From Atherinomorus stipes (lineage: Eukaryota; Chordata; Actinopteri; Atheriniformes; Atherinidae): 64,000 nucleotides of DNA. The stretch lies in assembly GCA_023101725.1 (NCBI GenBank), contig JALJCO010003433.1, positions 620,001 to 684,000 on the forward strand, in the 5' to 3' direction. This document shows, in pieces, positions 1-12,300 of this stretch (position 1 is its first letter; every line of letters starts with the position of its first letter). Position numbers and translations under genes: made by a program. The notes under the pieces were generated by a model. That model worked only from the letters and a program-made list of their open reading frames with translations. It was not told the DNA's origin and searched no databases.

Positions 1-142
1 CAGGCAGTGGGTTTGGAAAATAATGAAAGAAAGGAGAAAAATGGTAGAGCAGAATTAAAACACAAATGCAAATATAAAAGGCTGGAGCTGAAACGAGCTG
101 ATACATGAGTTAAGTCAAGACAACAACTTAATCAATTAGGTT

Positions 143-415
143 TTAATAAATATAAAGCATTATATGGAATGAAATCTGTTGGCTTCTGTGTTGCATTTCC
201 ATCCTCCCGGCTAAACTCCAAGGTAATTCCCCACCGTCTCTACCTTCTCCCTCAGGCTGTAAACAGCTTTGTTTGCTCCTGTTCCTACTAAAATCCATAG
301 TCATCTCTTTTGTTTTGTTTGTGTTCAAGATAAGGTGATTATTTCTGCACCATACTACAAACTGATTAACCACTTCTGTGCTCAGCTTCTTGTCTATCAC
401 TGATACACCCCACAA
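143..415 (-). pseudogene. Fragment of a LINE reverse transcriptase
   Basis: The minus-strand translation contains VVNQFVVWCRNNHLILNTNK followed by TKEMTMDF. This is the stretch after the catalytic region in fish non-LTR retrotransposons (consensus-like WC..N.L.LN..KTKEM..DF). It then drifts into unrelated sequence, and no intact catalytic box is seen. It lies in the mrc2 intron that leaves the window. Recognition is from memory of the family. Confidence 0.6.
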
Positions 416-831
416 CTACAGAGTAATCAGAGTATTTGCAGATGACAGGGCTCCGGTGTACAGTGTGAGGAGAAATGGAGGAGTACAGGCCCTTCGGTGC
501 TCCTGAGCAAGACTACCTACTTAAACATGCAACCTTCCAGTCTCACAAACTGCAGTCAGTGTGTTAGGAATTCATAAATCCATAATTATATCACAGAAAA
601 CGACATGTAAAAATTGCACACATTTGTTATCTAAGCGGGAAATCCATTTATATTCTGAATAAAATTTTTGACAAACATGTTAAATTCACTTCAGTCACTC
701 ATAAGCTAGATACACACAAAATTGAAATGCACCTGAGTTTAGGTGTTTCAATGTCTCCCCACCCCTGAAAGGCTCAGTCTCTTCTGATTGGTCGGCTGAC
801 AACAAAATATGTGAGGCAGCTACTGCAAATG

Positions 832-1124
832 TCCCAGCCAGCATTGCATGTGGGGCCCATATGGGTTAAATTTTGGCTGCATATGATGGACCCAAGTGGG
901 TTTGTCTACGGTTTCCATGGCGGCCCCTGCTGTGTTTTCCCATGTGGGCTTCCACATATGGGGTCCATGTTACTTATGAGATCTGCAAATTTGCCCAGTT
1001 GAAGCCCATGCCTATAGGCTATATGGGAAAACACAGGTGGGGACACCATGGAAACCGTGGACAAACCCACTTGGGTCCTTCATATGCAGCCAAAATTTAA
1101 CCAACGTGGAAATGCTGGCTGGGA
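832..1124. mobile_element. Foldback (long inverted repeat) MITE-like element
   Basis: Two arms of roughly 115 bp are near-perfect inverted copies. The left arm begins TCCCAGCCAGCATT and the right arm ends AATGCTGGCTGGGA, and both carry GGTTAAATTTTGGCTGCATA and CAAGTGGGTTTGTC in opposite orientation. The middle is short. There is no coding capacity and no clear target duplication. It sits in an mrc2 intron. Confidence 0.8.
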
Positions 1125-1361
1125 TATATAAACAAGTGCACAAATAACCCCCAGAGCATACTATGACCTCTTCAAGAAATATTTTAGAGATGAAATAAAA
1201 CTTTTCTCATCACTGTTTAAGAACGTTAATGATCTGAAACCATAATCACTGGGATATGTCTGCTCCAACAGCAGTGTGTCAATTTATCCTAACACTTTAA
1301 TACTATCATGCAGCAGTCTAATATTAGATTGTGTATTTTTAACGGGTAAACTCAAACCTAC

Positions 1362-3157
1362 CTGGCTGGCCTCGATTCCAGTTTGTGTAGGAAACTTCAT
1401 CCCCACTGAGCCACCGGAATGAGCCGACACTGTCCTGGCTGCGAAGACCAATCCAAAAAGAATCTCCAGAGCGACCAAGCACCAGGCTGTTGGCGAAGGC
1501 TTGATCGAACCTTTACGGATTTAAAAAAAAGTTAAAAAATTTTATTATACAGACATCACGGATAAACACACCCTGGAGTCTTTCACTGCCAGGTCCATGC
1601 ATGTGCTTGACGCACCTATTAGTAATGGTAACGAGGGCAGCTCCGTAATCCTTACAGGCTTTTTCAGCCCCATCGAATGTGGACCAATCTTCTCCCACCC
1701 AGTAACAAGCTGGACTATGCCACTTCCAGCCCTGAGAAGAGGAAAAAGTTTAATCTAAAACATTTTTCTAAATAAACAGAACAGTTTACAAGAAACGTCA
1801 CGCAGCTATTTAAAAATGTATTACTGTATACACAAAGACATCTCATCTTTATTTTTTAAGTTCAAATACTTTTCATTAAAGCAAAAATTTTAGTAGCACC
1901 AATTACATGATATCTGATATGGAGGAGGTACAATAATTTGTGGGTACTTCCTTGTCAGGTCTAAATCAATCAATATATGAAATCTAACCTTTTCTGTGGA
2001 TGTAACAAGCTTCTCTTTCAGTAAAATGAATCCTAATTGCAGAAAGAAATGAACAAGTCTGGGCGTATTGAGATGACATTTCTTTGCCTTGTTGCTTCCT
2101 GCTAATTCTTGCGCTTTATTTTCTGGACATGTCCAGACGCAGACCTCAGAGCCAACATGCAAAATAGGCTGAGGTTTAGCATGTTTCCTTGTTCCTTTCA
2201 GTTCAGTGAGTTTCTGGTTATTCTGAGCTGAGCAGGTAGTGTGAGATGATTATTTTTGTCAGCTATGACAGCATCGAGAGTTCAACTAAAACCCTGAAGT
2301 TGTGGGCAAGAATTTATGTTTTGAATATTGATTTAAAGCTCCAACAAAGAGAAACTGGAGATTTATTCATGCAAAGAATGTATTTTTTACATTGTAAATA
2401 ATTGACATTGAGTAATTTAATGCGAAAACTAAACTTTTGCAGCTATAACTGAATGATTGCAACACAAAACTGGGAAAAGTTAGGACAGTGTCGTAAATAC
2501 AAATTCAGTGTGTTACAATACTGTCTTTATATAATTGCGAATAGTATGAACTACAAATACTTAATGTTTGGATCATAAACTTATTCTTTTTTATATTAAA
2601 GAAAGTGAAAAAATACAGTGTAATTGTGACACATTTAGCACCCCCCCCCCCCCCCACATTGAAGTCAACAGTATTGTTCATTTTGAGTTTGAATTTATTC
2701 ATTTAAAAAGGGACAGTGCATTTTAATGAACATAAAATGTAAATATGCAGGATTATAGCAAGCTAATTTTCATCCTAAGTCCTTGACAAACCAACACAAT
2801 AAAATGAAAATAATAGCAACAATAATAATATTAAAACATTAAAAACAATGGAAGGAGATCAAAATATTCAATATTAAAAATGAAAAAATAAATAAATAAA
2901 TAAAAATAAATAAATAAAAAACAAAATAATAATGCTATTGATGCCAAACCAGGAGTGCATCATTTGGGATCTGGGTTGTTGAATATGCTGAATGCAAAAT
3001 GTTGAGTATGTTACATGTTAAAGTGCACAAGTGACACTACAATGCCCGAATATTGATGTATTGCACATTTCCTGTACTGATCCTATTGGTCACATGGGGT
3101 CTCGTATCTGATCTCTTTTCAGAAATTAAAATAAATACATACATGTATATACACACA

Positions 3158-3235
<78 letters not shown>

Positions 3236-6200
3236 GAAATCAGGGGCAGACAATTATAATGGTGCATTCAGACTGACCGTGGCAGGCGCGGCAAGGGTGT
3301 CAGGTTTACATGCAAAGTCTATGTAAACACGCGTTAAGGAGCGTCAAACCTTCTTGCGGCACGTTTAGGGCGTTGGGCGCGGCGCGTTTTGAGTGCTTTG
3401 GCGTTCGCTGCGCCTGAGTTGGAAAATCTGAACTTTTGCCGCTTTGCCGCGGGCCGTCAACCAATCAGAGAGACTCAGCATGTGTCAGTGTCGTGATGCA
3501 GACACACATTTTCTGACAGGACGGGAAACACAGGGGAGACCCTGGGGAATCTCTTCACTCCACAGAGACAGTGGAGTGTAAACGGTGATCTGAGTCCAGT
3601 CCCAGGTTCCCAAACAGCGGGTCGATGACCTGCTGTCCCGATCGGATTAATGAGCTTATAATGCCGTCCCGATGTGGGACTGTAGGTTAATGAACTGGGG
3701 TGGATAGGATGAAAGCTGAAAGCGCCCACCGTCGGCGTGCAGTTCCTGGAGTAAACGGTGAAACTAACTAAAGTCAGAACGTCTCTAAACAGTCGCAGAA
3801 ACGCCCGCCAACATTTTTCTCTGGCCTTGTAGAGTAAATAAAGCCAAGTAGCTGCTCAGTTTCATCCGCCAAAAAGCACAGACAAGGAAAACAGCCGGAT
3901 CCACCACCACACCTACACGCTCTTGCCGCGCGTCAGCAGCTTTTTGGTCTCTGAATGTCAGCGTCTGATTTTATGTGAACCAGCGTCAAACTTTGGGCGT
4001 CAAGCGCGTTTTTGTCGCCGACAACGCGTTCGGTCTGAACTCACCATAACATCTCTTCTGTTTATCCCACTTCTCAAGTATGACTCAAATAGTTATCTCA
4101 ACTCAACCTCCTTTGTCTCAGTGATATCTTTTCTCTTTTTTTAGCTCACCTCTTGCTCCAAAAGAACCCGTGGGAGAAGTAATTCAGAAACAAAAGATCA
4201 CAGAATGATACCATTATTAGAAGCTCAAACTGATCTCAAGAGATGAGATTGAGCCACAAATGAGCAGCACATTTTTCCTATGGGTTACAAAAATCGTCTG
4301 CTGCTGACACAAAGGTGCATCAACATACACTAGGATTTTTTTCTAACAACTTCATGAACTTAGTTCATTGCAAAACATGTTTAGACATGATGTAAGAGGC
4401 TGAATCCTTCATCTGAAAGAACTATGAGCTACGTAATTGTTAACAGATGCAGATAAATCTTGTTGGTACAAGCTTTTGGCTAGACAGTGCGCCACATTTC
4501 TGTTGCATATTCTATGAAGACACAAATGTGTCCTTACCTGTGTGCATTATACTTTTTGTGAGGTTTTAAAAACGACATATTAAGCTAAAAGAATTGCTCA
4601 CGTATCACATGGGCAGCAGATGTCAACAAAACAAAGAATGAGCCATAAAGACAGAAAAATAGTTACCTGTTTGCAGTCTTGGTGCTGTGGCTTCCCATCG
4701 CTCTTTGTTGCTGGTTTCTTACAGATGGACGGCAGAGTCAGATTACAGGGGCTGTCATCCCAGCGACCCTCCTGCACATAATGGCAAGGTCCAGACAGAC
4801 AGACAGAGACAGCACAGATGGTAAACATATGCAAATGAAGGAGACTTGCTGACAGTAAGAGTCTGTTACTGTTGGACGATTACGGCCTCGGCCCTCCGGG
4901 GTCAGTCTGAGGATGCAGAGGGGGATCACTCACCGCGCCCCATATGGAGACGCAGTCTTCTTGGGTGTTGCGGAAATTATTGGGTTCAAATGGGTGCCAG
5001 TAGGTGAAGATGACGGGTGTGTGGTCAGTCCATTGAAAGTCCATCTGCATGTCTGTGTCATGGAGCCCTATCCATAACTGATCAACATCTGGAAACATAG
5101 AAATTGACAGATAAATACATTTTTTAAAAATGGTATTGAAGAAAGAAATTGTGAACTTTAATATTAACTTTAGTCATACAGATTGAATTTGATGTAACAA
5201 TTGCAGTCATATTAGGTAGTAAGATAATCTTTGCACAAAAGATAAGGAAATTTGTGCTTGGTTGATTATTTTTCCCCCCAAAATAATACCAACTGGTTTT
5301 ATATCATCCATAGTGGAAATCGTGACAAGTAATGTGCTATAACCTTTTAAGGGTCATCTATTTGTGAAATGAGCAACGCAGCTAAATGTGTGGGTAGTGC
5401 TCCCACAAAACATACCAAAATCCCCTGCAATATTCTCATGGTTGTTCTCACTCTTCTTTTCAAGTACTTTCAAGCATGTGTCAATTCATTAAAGGGTGAC
5501 TTTCTTTTTTTTTTCATCCTGGATTTTATTTCTAGGAATTTACATGTGCATTTACTCACCAGTAAAATTTCTGTATCGCTCTGACTCCTTTGGACAATAT
5601 TTAGATTAGTCCCCATCCAGCGTATGTATATCCATATAATAAGAGTGAAGGGGGCAAAATGATTGGGCTTCTCTATAAGACATTATCTGCAGCAAAAATC
5701 CTTAAATTAAATTTCACCAATACTTTAAGACGAATGAACGATCAAATGAGTACTATGGTTATCCTTTATTGCTGGGCACTTGAAGCACTCACAGTGGATC
5801 CAGTTTTCATTCACTTCTTATTGGTGATGATAAGCTACGTATGTAGCCACAGCTGCCCTGGGGAAGACTGACGGAAATGTGGCAGCCATTCACACACATT
5901 CATACGCTGGTGATGCCCTCAATAGAGGCAAGGAGGGTTAAATGTCTTGCCCAAGGACACAACGACAAATGACTGGGGGAGTAGGATTCAAACCGCCAAT
6001 CCTTTGATCATTGGACGACCGCCTCTACAACACCGATTTATATGTTAAAAGGCGAGAAATAATCCACCAAACACAATTTTCTCCACCTTTTGTGCTACGG
6101 TTAGCTGGAAAACACTATTAATTGTCATCGTTAGGATACTGTCATGGTTGAAAACACCGAATGCAAAACTATTATTCAAGACTGAACTTAATGGCAATTA

Positions 6201-9200
6201 TTTCTCATGTAAATAATAAATATTTGTTGTCCGTTGTCAGAAGAACAACAGAACGATGAATGAACAAACCAAGAAAACAGCAAAAAAGGGGGGAAAGTCC
6301 ACAGTAAAAGAAAATAGACAAAAAAATCACCTTTCTTTAGGTTGCGCAAAATGAACTCTAACTCAGGTAGCGTATGGATGCTGACCAGGTTGGCCTCCAT
6401 CTTCTGGCAGGTTTTCTGAGCAGCATTCCAGTCGGTCTTCTCCGAAGTGAGCTTGTAGCATCCAGTCTGGAAGGCCTGCCAGCCCACATCACACTCATAT
6501 TTCTGATCATCTGCCCACGAATCTGGGGAAGCAAACAGATAAAACACATCAAATTCCAGATGCTGGAAGGGTGATGGGACCTTAGATTTTACTCTATCCT
6601 GCAGTGAAGGCTTGTAGACAGACCAGTAGTGAAGGGATCCAGGGTGGCATTGGGCCTCATCTTACAGACATATGGCAGAGCAACAGAACAATCGCGGTTT
6701 TGCCAACGTCCTGATGACTCAGTTCTGATCACCACACAGTTTTCATCCTCAGCATGATTCGGCTGGTCTGGAGTTGAACAAGAAAGACAAACTCCTCAGA
6801 AAATCCCTGATGCCAATGCGCCAATCCAATGTGCTCTACGGGGCAGCAGTAAAACACTGTGGTTGCTCTGGAAAGCTGCCAAGCGGATGTGTTAACTGAG
6901 AGCCGAGCTAAAAGCAGGAATGCATGCGCACTCAGCACTCTGTGGGGAACGAAGAGTTTAAAAAAGATCAGAAATACTTTAGAAAGACAGAGAAGCCAGA
7001 ATTGTTTTTACAGGCTAACCTGGCTCCCAGTTTAGATATTTGAGTGGTGAGGAGTCGGACCATTGCCAGCCTCCACTGATGTCCAGGTCATTGAGGCCGA
7101 TCCACAAAGAAGCACTGTAGCCAGTCAGCAAACCTGAAACAGCAAACAGCATTTTCTTTTCTTCAGTTCTTTCAAATATACCAGGAATAAAGCTGTTTTC
7201 AGGATATTTTGTAACAAATGATGAAATAAAAAGGAAAAAAGCTTAGCTATGATTTTAGGCATCATCATGCAGAGAAAAATTATACTTTGTTTACTTTTCC
7301 CCCCTTTCTTATTCATTGTGGTTTGTGCATCATATTTACTTTTCAATAAACTGAAACCAAATATCCATTTTTTTCATTAAATTGTGGTGTTTAAAATACA
7401 GTCATATGCACATTAAGCCAGTTTTTGCTACAGTTTTAGCTCAAGAGGGAAATTATTCTACTGGATAAAATACTGTAAAACACAAAAGATGGTGATAATC
7501 CTCCTTTCAGCTACTTGTTATATTTTCAGTTTATTTATTATGTTGGTTAGTCAACTATACAGCTTACATTGTGTGCTCTACATGCTGAATGCTTTATTTA
7601 TTCATTTATTTAGAAATTAAATGCATGTTATCCTGTGGTTAATCTGTTGTTAACCACTTTTTTGTTTGTTTGTTTGTTTGTTTATTACATTTTTCTGTAA
7701 TTTCTTTGAGCCAAAGCTTGTTTGAGTCCAGATAAACCTCAATATGAGAGAATCAATTTGACCCCCATCTGAGAGATTCAGTTTACCTTTTGATGATATA
7801 TATAAAAGTTTGGCTTTAGCGCAACTACTTCAGCAATTATACATCTTATTTAAATGTCATGAAAATATATGTAGAAATTAGGGCTGGCAATATGGCAAAA
7901 TAAAATTTCCTATTTTTCCAATCCAAATCCAATTTCCAATTTGCCCCCCCCCCCCCCCCCTTCTATAAACATTATGCTGTAAAGAAAGACAACTTTAATC
8001 TATCACAGGCTACAGTGCCAACAAACCCCAAATAAATATCTCTTATGTGCTCTATAAAGCTAAACATCAATCCATGGTCATCTATTCTGTTGTGTGTCAG
8101 TATAGCAGCATAACAGAATGTATTTACTGATGCATATTTTAAACAAACAGCTTCAACATCTGCCTATAAATGTGTATTTGTAAATTCTGACTTTACCATT
8201 GATGTAGGTCTGCTCATGCACCTTGGTGATGCTTAGCAGGTCTGCCCCCTGCTGCTGGCAACTGATCCGAGCCTCGCTCCATGACAGCGTAGCCTGAAAG
8301 TTAAACTGGTAACAGCTGTCTGTCAGTGGGTCAGTATCCCAGAATGTCTCACAGCTGCGACCTGGCAGTGAAGGAATGGGAGGGGAAAGGCAGTTCGACA
8401 AAAAGAGGGGAGAAAAAAGAGAGCGAGGAGATTTGTGAGGGGATTTTCCTGTGGAAATCAATGCGATTCTTGCAATCAATAAATCCAAGAGTGAAGCTCA
8501 GAACATGGTAGTTTCATAACTTACTCTTGACAGGGCAGAATCCCCAAAGCTCGTCTTTGCCGTAGTCGTAGGTGGTGGCACACCAGAGGTGGCCGTCTTC
8601 ACGGCCGATGCTTGTGCAGTTATGAAACCACTGGCCGTCATACAGGAAGGGCAGGTAACAGGGTCGGCCATGAGAGTTGCCCTGGATTGTATAGATCTCT
8701 GGGGAGCAATCAGAGGAGAGAGCTAACCCCTTACCCCTTCCATTTAATGACATAACATATTTTTCTCTAAACAATAAAAACTGTGATTGAGATTAACCAT
8801 TTTTCTATTGATCTTATTATTTATAAAACAAATTATAATTTGAATATAAAAAAAAAAAACCAAAAGAAAGAAAAGAAAAGAAAAGAGGAAGAAAAAAAAA
8901 AAAAAATAAAAATAAAAAAAAAATAATTAATAATATAATATTATAAATTAAAAAATATTAAAATAATAATAAATATAATATATTTTAATAATAAAAAAAA
9001 AGAAAACAAAAAAAAAAAAAAAAAATAAAAAAAAAAAAAAATTTTAAAAAAATAATTTTATTTAAATATATAATATATTAAATTTTATATTTTTTAAAAA
9101 TAAAAAAAAAATTAATAATAAGGATTCTAAAAAAAAAAAAAAAAAAGAAAAGAAAAAAAAAAAAAAGAAAAAAAAAATAATTTTTTTAAATTATTAATTA

Positions 9201-9250
9201 ATTATTAAAAATAAAAAAAAAAAAAAAGAAAAGAAAAAAGAAAAAAAAAG

Positions 9251-9308
<58 letters not shown>

Positions 9309-12300
9309 AATGAAATTTTAAAAGAATAAAGAAAAAAAAATATTAAATTATTTAAAACAAAAAAAAAAAATAAAAATAAAAAATAAAATAATAAATAATA
9401 AACAAAAAAAACACAAAAAAACAAAAAAAAACAAAAGAAAAGAAAGAAAAAAAAAAAAAAATAAAAAAAAAAAAAAAAAAAAAAAAAGAAAAAAAAAGAA
9501 AAGAAAAACAAAACAAAAAAAAAAAAAAAAGAAAAAAAAAAAAAAAAATAAATTAAAGCCTCGCTTGTGTTGTCTGAAGTTATGGTTTTGAACTGTGCTG
9601 AACTGAAATACCTCTGGAGCCTGTGTAATCAAACACACAGCAAAAACAGAGGATGATGTTACAGTAAAAATAGTGGAGCGAAACAGATGGAAGAGTAGAA
9701 AAATAAAAAGTAAAGCTATGTATTTTCCCCCCAAAATTTATGAAACAACGGGCAGATACAAAAGTAGAGAAACGATTAGTCCCGCATATTTATATTCCAG
9801 AGCAGGATCCTTGAGATATCAACTTCAACTTTAGACAAAATATCACATGGTTGCCTTTGTAGTGTCAACATTCCACAAGTTTAGGGCAGAGTAAAAGAAA
9901 GGGCAACGGAAATTAAGCAAGCAAGCATGAGGCTGGATTTGTAGGGCTACCAAAACAAGTCAGGCCAATGGAAAGTAGGGCAGACACGATAAATGAGGAA
10001 GGAGAGATTTCTGACTGGCTGCAGTGGAGCTGACTAATGTACGAGGCATTCCTCAGCAGCTAGTTCACTTCACAAAGAAACTTGTGAAGAGCGGTGGTTG
10101 AAAGTTAAAAATGTCAAAACAGACAGCTCTTTTTCCCACATAAAAGAAAAAGGAGAGGAGAGATAATAAAGTAAAGCGAAGGGAGATTTTCTGGTCTTAC
10201 GTTTATGGTAGATCTGGTTTTAAATGCAGTCAAGCAGAGCTTGTTAACTACAGACTTCAGCTCACTGAGCCTCGCAGCCGAACTTCGAGAACAACTGTGA
10301 CATTTGATATTCATAAAAATGGCCCTGACAGCGGATACGAGGCTTAGCTGTAAACCACGATGGTTAGATATAATCTGAAATGAAAACTGTATATGAAAAC
10401 AAATAACTTGAGGGCAAGGACGACTCAGTGTGTTTACTGAAGTTTACAAACACCGGTAATGTTTTCCTTGGCGTTCTGACTGGCAGGCTGCCATTTGTCC
10501 TCAAACATCCCCTAAAAGCAGATTCTTCTTCATCCGTTTGATCAGATCCAGCTGTGGAGACCAAAACAGTTAGTATATGTGCCACACAGAGGCAGAAACA
10601 CACAGGAAGAAGCAGCTCACTGGATCACTGCATGACTACATGTGTCTTTGGGGAAATGTTCAACACATCTGCAGAGGATTGAGGATCAAACAACCTTCCT
10701 GTTCGTGGATGCATATATATTTACATTTGTTTCTGGATCTTTACCTGAGCTGCAAATTTAAAAAATACAATGTATTTTAACATAAAGCACCCAAAGCTGT
10801 GCATCATTTTTGTTCAACTTCAGCTCCCAAGAAGGTGGGACACTTTGTCAAATGTAAATGAAAACAGAATGTAATGATTTTCAAATCTCACAAAACCATA
10901 TTTCGTTCCAAATACAACAAGAACATCTTATCGGATGTTGAAACTGAAACATTTTGCCATTTCGTGGAAAATGTTAGCTCATTTTGAACATGTCTTAAAA
11001 AATTTGGAACAGGGTGATGTCTACTGTACCATTGTGTAGAATAACACAAACATATCTCAATCAAGTTCAAACATTGCATAAATTAATAACAAGTGGAGGA
11101 GCATTTGACAGCTAATCAGGTTGACGTCATGAGCCTCTCAGATATAAAGACTGGTAGATGTTTACCAGTACGCTACAAACTGCATATAAACATTGTGGAA
11201 CAACTTTCGAAAAAGGTTCCTCAATGTAAAATTGTGAAAGAGTGGCACTGCTTCGAAAACCGACATGATTCTTAATTGGAAATCACTAAATGGGCTCAGG
11301 AACTCTTCCAAAAATCCCTGTCTATGAAGACAATTTACCATGAAATCAACAAATGCAAGTTAAAGCTCCATCATGCAAAGAAGAAGCCATTAAGAGCACC
11401 CCGTCCTCTCTGAGCAAGTCCATTTAAATGGTGTGAGGCAAAGTGGGAAACTGTTCTGTAGTCAGATTTATCAAAATTTGAAATTCTTTTTGGAAAGCAA
11501 TCTGCAGACGAAAGAGGAGAGGGACCACCAAGTTTGTTATCAACACACAGCTCAAAAGACTGCATCTCTTTTAGAGCAGCATCTGCTCCCATCAGGCGTC
11601 TCTTTCAGGGGAAGGCCTGGCATATTCAAAAAAGACAATGTTAAACTACATACTGCATTCATCGTGTCGTAGCTTGACAGGAGAAGGGTGCTGGACTGGG
11701 CTGCCTGCAGTCCAGACATTTCACCAATAGAAAACATTGGACGTTTCATGAAAAAGGTAGAGCAACAAAGACCCTGGACCGCTGAGCAGCTAGAATTCTG
11801 CATCAGACCAGAACGGGACAACATTCCTCTCCTAAAACTCCAGCAACTGACCTCCTCACTTGGCTGATGTTTACAGACAGTTGAAGATACTACACAATGG
11901 TAGGCATCAACCTTTTCCCAACTTTTTATGAGATGTGGTCAAAAAGAGCCAATACTTTCCATGAAATGATAAAAGATCTCAGTTTCAACATCTGTCATTA
12001 TGTTTATATTCTATTGAGAATGAAATGTGGTTTTATGAGATTTGCAAATCAATGCATCCTGCTATTATTTACATTTTAAACAGCATCAAAACTTTTTGGA
12101 ATTGGGGTTGTATACACAACAAAAAGGAAAGATTTCTCACAGAAATGACAAAACTGTTCTGAGTTTATTTGATTTTCTAAGGAAATAAATATCAGAGTTC
12201 AGGCCCCGAGACAAACATTGTATAACTGACTGACCTATTTCGCATGTGTGAGCCATAGTTGCTGGAATATTTTTGGTTAACTTTAAAGGTTTAAGTTTAC

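Noticed and set aside
5755..6036. Possible tRNA gene (B-box-like GGTTTGAATCC)
   Set aside because: No full cloverleaf or A box can be read; wording and flanks fit a SINE-like repeat.
9194..9734. Poly-phenylalanine frames on the minus strand
   Set aside because: A direct product of poly-A on the plus strand; no coding signal.
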